Shown: one piece after another, positions 8,208 through 16,924 of the stretch
Position numbering within the stretch: position 1 is the first letter of the stretch
How the letters are laid out: the number at the start of each line of letters is the position of its first letter
Assembly: GCF_002197665.1 (NCBI RefSeq)
Contig: NZ_NBBJ01000001.1
Location: 806,001-870,000 of the forward strand
Length of the DNA: 64,000 nt
Source: Sphingomonas mucosissima
GTDB lineage: Bacteria > Pseudomonadota > Alphaproteobacteria > Sphingomonadales > Sphingomonadaceae
Direction of reading: 5' to 3'
Program-made: the position numbers and the translations under genes
The notes under the pieces: generated by a model
What the model saw: the letters and a program-made list of their open reading frames with translations, nothing else
The model's database searches: none
Told to the model about the DNA's origin: nothing

Positions 8208-9530
8208 ATGACTCCTGTGCAACTCCTGCGCATGCTGCGCGCGCGATTATGGCTGATCGTAGTGATGGCGGTCGCCGCCGGCATGGCGGGGGCCGTTGCG
8301 GCCAAGTGGATGCCGACGCGCTACGAATCCCGGTCGCGGATCGTTGTTGATATGCTGAAGGCCGACCCTGTCACCGGCGAGGCTCTGCCGCCCCGAACGC
8401 TGGAGACGTTCCTCGCCGCGCAGGTGGAGCTGATCCGCGACCCGCGCGTGACCCGGCGCGTGGTGGACCATTTCGACTGGGCGCAATCGCCGGCTCTCAG
8501 GGCTGCGCACCAGCGAGCCGTGCAGGCGGGAACAGGGCTGAGCTTGCGAGATTGGCTGGCCGAGGATGTCTCGCAGCGGACGCGTGCGACCCTTACCCGC
8601 AACAGCCCGATCCTTGAGATCACTTACAGTTCTAATGTGCCTGAAACAGCGCGGCGCGGGGCGGATGCGGTGCGTGACGCCTTCATCGCCGAGGCGCTCG
8701 ACACCAAACGCCGCGAAGCTGCGCACAACGCCGTCTGGTTTGGCGAACAAGTGAAAGCGCTCAAGGCTCGGTTGACTGCCGCGGAGCAGCGCAAGGCGAG
8801 TTTCGAACGCGCCAACAACATCGTGCTCCAAGACGATAACGTCGATGCGGAGTCTTCGAAGTTGCGCGCCTTGGCGAGTAGCGCCCCGGCGGCACCTGCA
8901 CTGGCGGCTGCTCCCGCGGTTGCGCCTTCGTCGACGCAATTGGCGCAGGTGGATGCGCAGCTTGCTGCCGCACGGCAGTCAATGGGCCGCAATCATCCGC
9001 AGATCATCGCCATGCAGCAGCAACGCGCCGCTTTGTCGGCCGCAGTTAATCGCGAGCTGGCCGCCTCGCGGACGGCGGGCCGCGCCTCTGCTGGATCGGC
9101 ACATGCGGATTTGGGCGCTCAGACGCAAAAGGTCCTGGCGCAGCGCGGTCTGGTCGACGAGGCGCGACGCCTCGCCGGCGACGTGACCGTGCTTCGCGAA
9201 CAAGTGGCAAAAACGATGCAGCGCGCCGCGGATTTCGAGCTTCAGGCGCAATCCACGGAGGCCGGCTTTCGCAAGCTTGGGGCCGCAGGACTTCCGCGCG
9301 CACCCGTGATGCCGTCGCGGTGGCTGTTGCTGTTGGCAGGGCTAGCTGTAGGCGCGGTGGCGGGCCTAGTAGTGGCGGTTCTGCTCGAACTGCTGCGGCG
9401 GCGGGTTCGTGGCCCTGAAGATCTCAGTGCGGCGGGTCTGCCGGTAATCGGCTCGCTTCCCCGTCCGGCGCACCGCAAGCTCTGGCCGCACGGTCTTCCG
9501 TTCAGCTTTGCTCGGAGGGTTGCTGCGTGA
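8208..9530 (+). CDS. Wzz/Wzc-like polysaccharide co-polymerase, membrane part (GNVR type)
   Basis: 440 residues with a transmembrane helix near residues 10-28, a long periplasmic region with coiled-coil character (about 150-340), and a second helix near 375-400. A short cytoplasmic tail follows and there is no kinase domain. It controls chain length and, with the export protein, couples polymerisation to export. The start ATG at 8208 has a GGGGGGCGG ribosome binding site. Its stop overlaps the next gene by four bases. This split of Wzc into a membrane protein and a separate cytoplasmic ATPase is the GelC/GelE (SpsC/SpsE) arrangement known from sphingan producers. Confidence 0.87.
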   Translation: MTPVQLLRMLRARLWLIVVMAVAAGMAGAVAAKWMPTRYESRSRIVVDMLKADPVTGEALPPRTLETFLAAQVELIRDPRVTRRVVDHFDWAQSPALRAAHQRAVQAGTGLSLRDWLAEDVSQRTRATLTRNSPILEITYSSNVPETARRGADAVRDAFIAEALDTKRREAAHNAVWFGEQVKALKARLTAAEQRKASFERANNIVLQDDNVDAESSKLRALASSAPAAPALAAAPAVAPSSTQLAQVDAQLAAARQSMGRNHPQIIAMQQQRAALSAAVNRELAASRTAGRASAGSAHADLGAQTQKVLAQRGLVDEARRLAGDVTVLREQVAKTMQRAADFELQAQSTEAGFRKLGAAGLPRAPVMPSRWLLLLAGLAVGAVAGLVVAVLLELLRRRVRGPEDLSAAGLPVIGSLPRPAHRKLWPHGLPFSFARRVAA

Positions 9531-10405
9531 GCATGGTAAGCGGCGGGTCGGCAGCGGCTCGCGATAATCGCGATGTCAGGCCGGACGGGCACTTGGCGGC
9601 GTTGCACAGCACCGGGGCAAGTGCGAATCACGATCACAGCAGTGCGGGGGCGGTGTCCTGCGGAGTGATGCCGGGCGAGCCGACTCCAGTGAAGCCGGGG
9701 GAATCGATCCCAGTGGAGGCGATCCAGCGTGAGGACGGTCTTGCTTGTCCACCCGCTGGCGAGCTTCCTTTCTCCTTTTCGCGCCGGCTGGTCTGTCTCT
9801 CCGCGCCGGACGGGGCGGCTGCGGCGAGTTATCGCTCCCTGCAAACGCATCTGTTCGCCCGGCACGTGGGCGAGGGGCGCCGGGGGCTGGCGCTTTGCTC
9901 ACCCGCCGCGGCGACGGGCTGCACAACAGTCGCCGTGAACCTTGCCATCGCTTGCGCACAAGCGGGGATCAACACCGTGGTGGTGGATGCCAATCTGGTT
10001 CGGCCAGCTGTCCATGATTTTATCCGTCAGGTGACGGAGGCGGCCGGGCTGACGGAGATGTTATCGAACGATCCGGGCAGCCAGGTGGATCAGATCTGCC
10101 GGGACGTTCGGCCGAACCTGTCCGTGCTCTTCGCGGGGCGCAGGTCGGGTGGAACGCAGACCTTTGTGGCGCAACGACGGCTCAAGGAAGTGGTTGATCA
10201 TTGTCTGCGATCATTCGACTTCACGATTATCGACGCGCCGCCTGCGAGTGAGGGGACGAACGCCCGCCATGTTGCGATGCTCGTCCGTTACGCCATGATG
10301 GTGGCGAGGCGCGATGTCACGATGTTGGCGGACTTGAAGAAGGCGGCGGATGACCTTGTCAGCGATCGTGTGAAGATCTTGGGCAGCTTCTTGACCGACT
10401 TCTGA
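9527..10405 (+). CDS. BY-kinase-like cytoplasmic protein with degenerate Walker motifs (CpsD/GelE-like)
   Basis: 292 residues; the C-terminal 200 follow the tyrosine-kinase/MinD-like fold. The Walker A position (about 125-134) reads SPAAATGCTT, so the invariant lysine is C132. Walker A' reads VVVDANLVRP (151-160), with Asn for the usual second Asp. Walker B is FTIIDAPP (232-239). The C-terminus ends FLTDF with no tyrosine cluster. The first 85 residues are low-complexity. It is translationally coupled by GTGA to the co-polymerase, so it should be its partner, but ATP hydrolysis or autokinase activity looks doubtful. A structural or allosteric role is an inference. Confidence 0.8.
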   Translation: MSMVSGGSAAARDNRDVRPDGHLAALHSTGASANHDHSSAGAVSCGVMPGEPTPVKPGESIPVEAIQREDGLACPPAGELPFSFSRRLVCLSAPDGAAAASYRSLQTHLFARHVGEGRRGLALCSPAAATGCTTVAVNLAIACAQAGINTVVVDANLVRPAVHDFIRQVTEAAGLTEMLSNDPGSQVDQICRDVRPNLSVLFAGRRSGGTQTFVAQRRLKEVVDHCLRSFDFTIIDAPPASEGTNARHVAMLVRYAMMVARRDVTMLADLKKAADDLVSDRVKILGSFLTDF

Positions 10406-11507
10406 CGAATGCAACTTGGGCGACGAACGGGGCAGCCGTTCGCGTACGAGGTGTGAAGTTGGCGAGCGCCGCCAGTATGGCTTGCGGCATGAAGAACCTG
10501 GCGCTCGCGCGCAATCTTTTGCCGGCGATGGCGCGCTTGCCGTGGAGGTAACGGAACCTGCCAGTGTCGAGCGTGATCGTGATCGCCGTGCTCCCCCGGT
10601 AGACGGCCAACGAAGTCGCTTCAATCAGGGCCGACACTCAACCGCTGTGAGTAGTTCTTTCTTAATGTTTCGCGCAGGGTGTTGCTCCTCAGACGACAGC
10701 CATCGGCGATCATCATACGGTCAGGACCGCTAAAGGTGAGACCGCAACCGATCGGAGGTGCCGAGCGAAGACTGATTGAGCGACGAGTCCTCGTCGTCGA
10801 ACGATCAGAAGGCGGTGTCTGCGGTCCTTCCTAACGCAGCCTTGAAGGCCTCAATTTGATAATCGAGGGGTGGAGCGGACATGTGTTAGCCGACTTTGCG
10901 ATGATGTATGCCGCTCCGTGACTTCGGTCGGCATTGCAGGCGGTATATTTGACAGAGCGCTTGGGCGAGACGGGCCTGCTCAGAGGCATGCGGAATTACC
11001 GGCCACCCTTAGCGGAAGACTATCATGACGACGCAACGTGCCGGAGGTGCACCGCAGGGTGTGACACTTGGGTAATGGGCGCAACTGGCGACTGAATCGA
11101 CCGATCACGGTGGCAGCTACGAATTTCGACGCCATCGTGGATGCGAACGGTGATCAGTAACGGTTCTTCGCGACCGCCCGAAGACAAGGAAGTATACTGG
11201 CCCGGCAGCGCCGCTGACCGGCTGCCAAGCGCAGTGGTTCTCCGGAAATTGCAATCGCGACCCTAGAAATTTCAGAGACGCTCGGTAGGCTGAGGCTCCC
11301 AGTCCTGAATTCTGCCCAAAACATCGCAACGAACCCGTGAGATACGATAGGCATCAGTACAGGCGCCGAAGCCGCCTCGTTTATACTGGAAAGGTTTAAG
11401 AAGCGGCGTGAGGCAGGAAATCAAAACTAACGATGCCGAGCCGTGTTAGCACTTGTGCTCACTTAGTACCTGCTGCATCTCTCAGCAACGATTGCTGATC
11501 CAAGTCG
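10406..11507. other. 1.1-kb stretch without a convincing gene
   Basis: No reading frame here has both a credible start and recognisable protein character. Short frames exist on both strands but look like random GC-rich frames. Base composition falls below that of the flanking genes, most clearly from about 11150 to 11500. One small inverted repeat (CGACGA-GTCC-TCGTCG, 10781-10796) is visible. It may be decayed DNA or a long 3' region between the convergent kinase-like and AAA+ genes. No insertion-sequence ends were recognised. Confidence 0.5.
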
Positions 11508-12848
11508 TCAGCGATCATCTCCCATGTTTCGGTGCATCAACCCGATCCAGAGATAGAGTGGCACGCCATCGTCAGAGAACCGCCATTCACTCAAAGGATC
11601 GTCAGCGGCGAAAGATAACAAGCGATACTGGCCCATGAGATCGGCTAATGTCTCATTTGTCTTCGCGGCGTTCCCGTGGAACAGTGTATTTAGTTCACGC
11701 TCCATCTCCGCCACGGGAAGGCGAAAGCTGTTGGCCAGTGCAACTTGCGCAAGGCGACACAGGGCGCGTTGATGCCCGTCGCGAATGGCATGCCTCAGAC
11801 ATTGTCGTATATCTGGTGCGATGCGCAGGTCGAGGTGATCGAGGACCTGGGCGATGCCGCGATCTACGTCTGAATGATCGATGGTTACGGATTCGCGGTC
11901 AAGTGCAGCGAAGCCGGCGTGCTGCCCCACGAGGTTGGCGAGATAGGGAAGGCCGAGCGCTGCCAGGCTGATAAGCTGCGAAGCCTTAGGAGTGAACGTC
12001 ATTCCGCTCGCTTGCTGGCCGTTGCTGATCAGTTCGGCGATCTCCTCCGGGCTCATATTGGGCACGAGCAGACCGAGGATATTGCGTCGGATCGACGGGA
12101 CGTGCTCGACGATTTCGGACAGATTCTGAGCGACGCCGGCGATGATCAGCTGCACGCGGCTACCGCGATCGGACACATTCTTGATCAACTCGGCAATGGA
12201 TTGGCGAAAATCGGCTTCGATCGTGCGATCGAACTCATCGAGAACGATCAACAGCCGGGTACCCGCGATTTTGCCAAGGAGATCGCTGGCCCGGTCCACC
12301 GTCACGGGGCGGTCGTCGAGCAGATCGGCGAAGGTCAGCCCTTCCTCAATCTCCGAGGCGGCGGGATCATGATTGGCGTGGAATAGCAGGGGGACGTCGG
12401 CCATCACGGAACGGAACAAGCCATCAAACGTGGTCCGCTCCCCACAGGAAACGTACCGCACCAGGTAGCGCGACTCCTGGGCGATGCCGCACAGCGCGTG
12501 GAGAATGGAGGTTTTGCCGATTCCGCGCGGGCCGAAGAGCACGACGTGGAGAAATTGGTCCTCGACCGCACGGATGATGGTTCGCAGCAGGTTTGTCCGC
12601 CCTGCCAGCATCGCAGGATCCATGATGGGGCGGGCGGGGGTGAATGCCTGGCGTAACTGAAGCCGAATGCGGTCGTGGAGGCGCGTGCCGGCAGGGAGCT
12701 GATCAGCAGCTGTTCCGCGGAAGCGGGGCAGGGACCCATTTTTGACGCTGACCGGGGCAGGGCGCGTGACGGCGAGGTCCGCCACGTTGACCGTGTGTTG
12801 GTCGCCATCCTCATCCCTGTTGCCGAATAAGGAAGAAAACCAGTTCAT
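11508..12848 (-). CDS. AAA+ ATPase of the exopolysaccharide locus
   Basis: 446 residues. Walker A GPRGIGKTS (106-114) and Walker B LLIVLDEFDR (199-208) define an AAA_16/Orc-Cdc6-like P-loop core. A helical lid with ISLAALGLPYLANLVGQHAG and a winged-helix-like C-terminal part follow. ATG at 12848 is chosen because GAAGGATG precedes it and the protein then starts with MNWFSSLFGN; longer in-frame starts add a low-quality extension. It is the last gene of the leftward exopolysaccharide operon, 92 bases after the flippase. Its role in polysaccharide production is unknown; regulation or assembly of the machinery is a guess from location. Confidence 0.78.
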   Translation of the reverse strand: MNWFSSLFGNRDEDGDQHTVNVADLAVTRPAPVSVKNGSLPRFRGTAADQLPAGTRLHDRIRLQLRQAFTPARPIMDPAMLAGRTNLLRTIIRAVEDQFLHVVLFGPRGIGKTSILHALCGIAQESRYLVRYVSCGERTTFDGLFRSVMADVPLLFHANHDPAASEIEEGLTFADLLDDRPVTVDRASDLLGKIAGTRLLIVLDEFDRTIEADFRQSIAELIKNVSDRGSRVQLIIAGVAQNLSEIVEHVPSIRRNILGLLVPNMSPEEIAELISNGQQASGMTFTPKASQLISLAALGLPYLANLVGQHAGFAALDRESVTIDHSDVDRGIAQVLDHLDLRIAPDIRQCLRHAIRDGHQRALCRLAQVALANSFRLPVAEMERELNTLFHGNAAKTNETLADLMGQYRLLSFAADDPLSEWRFSDDGVPLYLWIGLMHRNMGDDR

Positions 12849-12940
12849 CTTGCATCCTTCGGACAGCCTGGATGGGTCATGGGTCCGGCGAGCACCAACG
12901 GGCAATAGAATGCATCCAGCTTGGCGGTATCTTCGACCAA

Positions 12941-14356
12941 TCAGGCGCGATGTGAGCGACGCCGGAGAGATGAAGGGAGCCGGGCAGTGTAGGGGAGGGC
13001 CGACACGTCGAGCCGGGCAGCGCACTGCAGGAGCAGCATCACCGCAAGCGGGACAAGGAGCAGCCAGGCGTAGCCGCTGCCCCAAACGATCGTCAGGGCG
13101 GCAGCCACGCAGAGCGTCAACGACAACAGGAGCCGGTTGTAGTGCGCGCCGCTGATGCCGGCGCGCTGATGCGCAAGTGCGCCGGCCGCAACTGCGCCCG
13201 CGATTTCGGCGGCAATGCCAGCGACGATCATCGCTTCGATCGTGCCGGTGAGCGCGGCGGCGGCGACGGCCGCGGGAACGCCGAGTGCTCGTACAAGGTT
13301 CGCGTAAAGCGGGTTGCGCGTTTCGCCGTGTGCCATGGCCGCAATCGCCGGCATGGCTCGAAGCAAGCGCAGCGCATTCATGCAGGCGAGAGGCGCGAGG
13401 AACGCAGCCGCTGGCATGAACTTACTGCCGAAGAGAAGGGCAATGACGACATGCCCGAACAACAAGCTGCCGAGCACGGCGGCAAGGGCGGCTACGGCGG
13501 TGGCGTTCGATCCGCCATCGTAGATGCGCTGAAATGCGCCGGCTTCGCCTGCCGTCCGCGACAAAGCGGGCAGCGTTATGGTCTGGAGTGACTTCACGAT
13601 CAGGTTTGCAGGGGTGAGCGTCAGCATCACAACCGCGCTGAACCAGCCGAGGGCGGCGGGACCGAAGCGGTGGAGAACGATGATCCGGTCGCCGTTGAGG
13701 ATTGCGAACATCAGCAGGCCATTCACGATCAGCGGCCAGCCGAAAGCCGCGACCGCTCGCATCACCGCCCGGTCAAAGGCAATGCGGAAGATTGGCCGCA
13801 CGTTAACGTGGGTGAGTAACATTGCCGCCGATTGCTGAGCAATGATCGCCACAAGCGCGGCGCGGTGATCCCCCAGCCACCAATAAGCGGGAAAGACGGC
13901 GAGAAGGCCGACCGGCTGCGACAGCATGGACCGGAGGACCTGCGGCCCGAACCTGCCTTGACGCTGCATTCGGAATGTCTCGAGGTTAACGAAGGCATTC
14001 GCCAGTGGAACCAGCGCCAGCAGCAGATAAGCGGCGGTCATCCCCGGTGTGCCCATGATCAGCGCGAATGGATAGGCAAGCGCGGCAAGCAGCGGTGCGG
14101 CGACGAGACCGACCGCGATCTGCGCGCCATGGAGGCGGCCCACGAACGCCGGGTCGTCTGAACGTGCGTCTTGCACCACCAGCCGGTTGAGCCCGACGTT
14201 TTGAAAGGTTTCGATCATCGTCATCAGGATCGAAAAGGTCGCGGCCAGCCCGAATTGTTCGACTGGCAATAGCCGCGCGAGGATGATGTTGCGGATCAGG
14301 ACCGCCGCGACATCAACCACATTGGCGACAAGGACCATGGCACCGGAGCGGAGCAT
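12941..14356 (-). CDS. Polysaccharide flippase (Wzx/MOP superfamily)
   Basis: About 471 residues with twelve or more hydrophobic segments. The N-terminal pattern IRNIILARLLPVEQFGLAATF is typical of Wzx-like lipid-linked oligosaccharide flippases. It would move repeat units across the inner membrane. ATG at 14356 is the only candidate with a recognisable ribosome binding site (GAGAAGG, 11 bases away). ATGs at 14446 and 14479 give longer proteins overlapping the polymerase gene, so the start is uncertain. It is cotranscribed with the polymerase/ligase gene upstream. Confidence 0.85.
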   Translation of the reverse strand: MLRSGAMVLVANVVDVAAVLIRNIILARLLPVEQFGLAATFSILMTMIETFQNVGLNRLVVQDARSDDPAFVGRLHGAQIAVGLVAAPLLAALAYPFALIMGTPGMTAAYLLLALVPLANAFVNLETFRMQRQGRFGPQVLRSMLSQPVGLLAVFPAYWWLGDHRAALVAIIAQQSAAMLLTHVNVRPIFRIAFDRAVMRAVAAFGWPLIVNGLLMFAILNGDRIIVLHRFGPAALGWFSAVVMLTLTPANLIVKSLQTITLPALSRTAGEAGAFQRIYDGGSNATAVAALAAVLGSLLFGHVVIALLFGSKFMPAAAFLAPLACMNALRLLRAMPAIAAMAHGETRNPLYANLVRALGVPAAVAAAALTGTIEAMIVAGIAAEIAGAVAAGALAHQRAGISGAHYNRLLLSLTLCVAAALTIVWGSGYAWLLLVPLAVMLLLQCAARLDVSALPYTARLPSSLRRRSHRA

Positions 14357-14387
14357 CAGCGAAGATACCTTCTCATCTGGTGTCCGT

Positions 14388-15836
14388 TCAGAACCCGAGC
14401 CGACGCAGGCGAGCGTGGCGGCTTTCCGTAGAGGGGTGTTCCTCATCAACGACCGGCGGGGTCTTCGCCTCGCCGTCATCCGTGCGCGCCATCCACGCCA
14501 CCGCTCCCAGCATGAACATCAGCCAAATGTAGCTGTTGTTCCACAGATGGACGCTGACAGCGGCGATCATCGTGGCGACCAACGAGAATATCACCGCCAG
14601 GCGCATGTCTCGGCCCTGCTGATCATCGTGTTTGTAGCGAGTGATGCGCCAGATCGTCAGGAAGAAGGCCGCGGCAAGGAACAAGAAGCCCGGAAGGCCA
14701 TAACGGTACGCGATGACGAGCCAGAAATTGTCCATGCTGGCATGCATGAACGCGGGCCGCTCCCAATCGTCGGTGCCATGGCCGAACAAGGGCGCATCCA
14801 TAACGGCAGCGGAGCCGAACTGCCAAATGAGGATCCGATTGTACGAGCTTTGCGCGCTGAACGTCGCGTAATCGACGAACAGGTGAAACGGCGTGCGGTT
14901 CGACAGGAGATCGGCGGTGACGTAAAGAATCACCACCAACCAGATGAGGATGGTCCAGCGCTTCTCTACCGAGCGCAAGGCGGCGTTCCACAGTGTCAGC
15001 CCGAACTGAATGTTCATGCTGAGGAGCGCGCCCGTCGAAAGCGAGGTCATCGCGGCAAGGACCACCAATGGTGCGGCAAGCCATCGCTTCCATCGGCCTT
15101 CCGTGCCATCGAACATGAAGATCACCGGGGAGAGCAGCGTGGCGACAAACATGCCGAGCAGGATAGGGTGTTCAAACACACCCTGAGATCGCTGAAAGCC
15201 CCAGCGGGGATCCATTTGAGTAGGCACGAGCGTCTTGCCGAAGACTGCGGCGGCATTGAGAAGCGACTTGGTGCCCGTGAGCGATTCCCAAAGTAGGAAC
15301 GGCAGCATTAGGGCAACCCCAATTACTGCTGTGCCGAACACCAGCCGGGTGGCCGCCGCGTTCTGAACAAGCACACGTCCCGCGAAGTAAGCGCCTGCCG
15401 TCTGAAGGAGGATGACCCCAGCGGGCTCAAGCGCTTCCCCGACATCCAGTAAGATGAGACGCGTGAGAAAGGCCCAGCCGGCGAAGGCGAGGACAAGTGT
15501 GTCTGTCGCCGTGCGTGCGCCTGCGCGGCCAGCGATCCAGAGTGCGAGCGAAGGAATGAACCCCAGCGCGAGGTATAATAGCGTGGGCGTAAGGACGACC
15601 GGCCCCACAAAAAAGATGGACGGCACGAATAAAGTCGAGACGAACAGCAGGATGGCGACCTTGGTTCGTCCGGCCAGCTGCGGCGCTGGCGCCGACGCGG
15701 GGGCGCTTCGCTCATCAGAAGCGGAGATCGGTGGAGCGGGCACGGGAACGCGCACGAGACGCCCATGACGGACTGCCACCTTCGCGCGCGGTGACCCTCC
15801 CCGCATCGTCACGCGGCCATCAGCCAAGACCGGCAT
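14388..15836 (-). CDS. O-antigen ligase/polymerase-like membrane protein (Wzy type)
   Basis: 482 residues. A proline/alanine-rich N-terminal tail of about 55 residues precedes roughly ten to twelve membrane segments. A large loop near residues 320-360 holds NRILIWQFG...APLFGHGTDDW, the hallmark of the Wzy_C/WaaL family. MTSLSTGALLSM is another family feature. It most likely polymerises the repeat unit. Ligase and polymerase cannot be separated by sequence; the exopolysaccharide context favours polymerase. It lies 35 bases after the glycosyltransferase gene. Confidence 0.83.
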   Translation of the reverse strand: MPVLADGRVTMRGGSPRAKVAVRHGRLVRVPVPAPPISASDERSAPASAPAPQLAGRTKVAILLFVSTLFVPSIFFVGPVVLTPTLLYLALGFIPSLALWIAGRAGARTATDTLVLAFAGWAFLTRLILLDVGEALEPAGVILLQTAGAYFAGRVLVQNAAATRLVFGTAVIGVALMLPFLLWESLTGTKSLLNAAAVFGKTLVPTQMDPRWGFQRSQGVFEHPILLGMFVATLLSPVIFMFDGTEGRWKRWLAAPLVVLAAMTSLSTGALLSMNIQFGLTLWNAALRSVEKRWTILIWLVVILYVTADLLSNRTPFHLFVDYATFSAQSSYNRILIWQFGSAAVMDAPLFGHGTDDWERPAFMHASMDNFWLVIAYRYGLPGFLFLAAAFFLTIWRITRYKHDDQQGRDMRLAVIFSLVATMIAAVSVHLWNNSYIWLMFMLGAVAWMARTDDGEAKTPPVVDEEHPSTESRHARLRRLGF

Positions 15837-15871
15837 CAGCGATACGTCTTCTATTCGAAGTGGCGCGCTGA

Positions 15872-16924
15872 TCAGGCAAAGGCCTGGAACCAGCGTTTGA
15901 CAATTACCTTCAGATTGAAGCGGTCCACGTCGATTTGACGCTTGGCGGGAATGCCGCCGATCAGGCTAGCGGCGACCGAGAACGTCGAGTGGCGCGAGTG
16001 GATCAACCAATCGCATGCCGCGAGCGCGAACATGTCGATAACGGCATTCTCGGCCTCCCGAACCGGATCGGCCATCTGGGTTCCGGCGTAATGAAGCGCT
16101 TGTCCGTCCTTCACCAACTGCTTGTCGATCGTGAACACGCGCTTGAAGCGGGCGGTTAAATAGTTCTGCGCCTCGGCACTGTCCGTCGCGAGGAAAATGT
16201 CGCTGGCAGGCGAGCGCGCGCGCAGCCGGGTGAGCGCGCGCTCGATCTTGGCAAGCGGCACCTTGCGATCCGTGAAACGGATGTGGACGCCGATGACCGG
16301 CCGCCGCCGGCCGGCGAAAAGGTGACCGATCGTCTGCCGCACCCGATCATTGGGGGTGAAATAGCGGTGCAGCATATCCTGGGTGATGACGTCCGGGTTT
16401 CGCTCGTCAAACCGGCGATCAGCGCGCAGGCGGGAGCGGAGACGGGCAAGCTTGGGCAGATAGGACCAGAAGACGCCGACCGGCTCAACGGGATCGGCAC
16501 CCGATAGGGGGACGGAGAGACGCCGGTAGATGAAGGGGCTGGAGTGCTTAGTCGGGAAATGGCGGGCGATGATGCTGACCGGTTGCTCGGCCAAGCGCCC
16601 AGCCCAGAGCGCGGGTGCTACCGATCGGCTATCATCAAAGAGGGCGGGATCGATGCCGGTGGGATCGCGGAATAGCAGCGGGTAGAGGTTGGTACCCTCC
16701 GGTACGTACAAACCGTCCCGCCAATCGATCACGGGCGTTCGGTCGCTGAGTTGCGCCAGGATCACACCGGTGACGGCGGCAAGCATCCGGTTGCCCAGCC
16801 CGCCCTTTGCCTTGATCAACAGTATGCGCGTATCAGCCTGCGGCGTGTTGCTCACCGCTGCTGGCGACGTGTCGTTCGCGGGCGTCAGCCGCGCGGATGG
16901 GCGGGCGTCAGAGGCTATCGACAT
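15872..16924 (-). CDS. Glycosyltransferase, fucosyltransferase/NodZ-like fold
   Basis: 350 residues. GGLGNRMLAAVTGVILAQ near residues 43-60 resembles the donor-binding opening of GT11/NodZ-type fucosyltransferases. VIGVHIRFTDRK near 223-234 corresponds to their HxRxxD-type motif. The C-terminal part (ENAVIDMFALAACDWLIHSRHSTFS) matches the conserved acidic/serine region. The sugar donor is probably a GDP-sugar, but specificity is unknown. ATG at 16924 overlaps the beta-helix gene's end by 17 bases and gives a sensible N-terminus, though the ribosome binding site is weak. This is the only clear glycosyltransferase in the locus, so the others must lie elsewhere. Confidence 0.72.
   Translation of the reverse strand: MSIASDARPSARLTPANDTSPAAVSNTPQADTRILLIKAKGGLGNRMLAAVTGVILAQLSDRTPVIDWRDGLYVPEGTNLYPLLFRDPTGIDPALFDDSRSVAPALWAGRLAEQPVSIIARHFPTKHSSPFIYRRLSVPLSGADPVEPVGVFWSYLPKLARLRSRLRADRRFDERNPDVITQDMLHRYFTPNDRVRQTIGHLFAGRRRPVIGVHIRFTDRKVPLAKIERALTRLRARSPASDIFLATDSAEAQNYLTARFKRVFTIDKQLVKDGQALHYAGTQMADPVREAENAVIDMFALAACDWLIHSRHSTFSVAASLIGGIPAKRQIDVDRFNLKVIVKRWFQAFA

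Noticed and set aside
10359..10637. 92-codon minus-strand frame after the kinase-like gene
   Set aside because: Overlaps the end of the real gene, has no ribosome binding site and no family resemblance.
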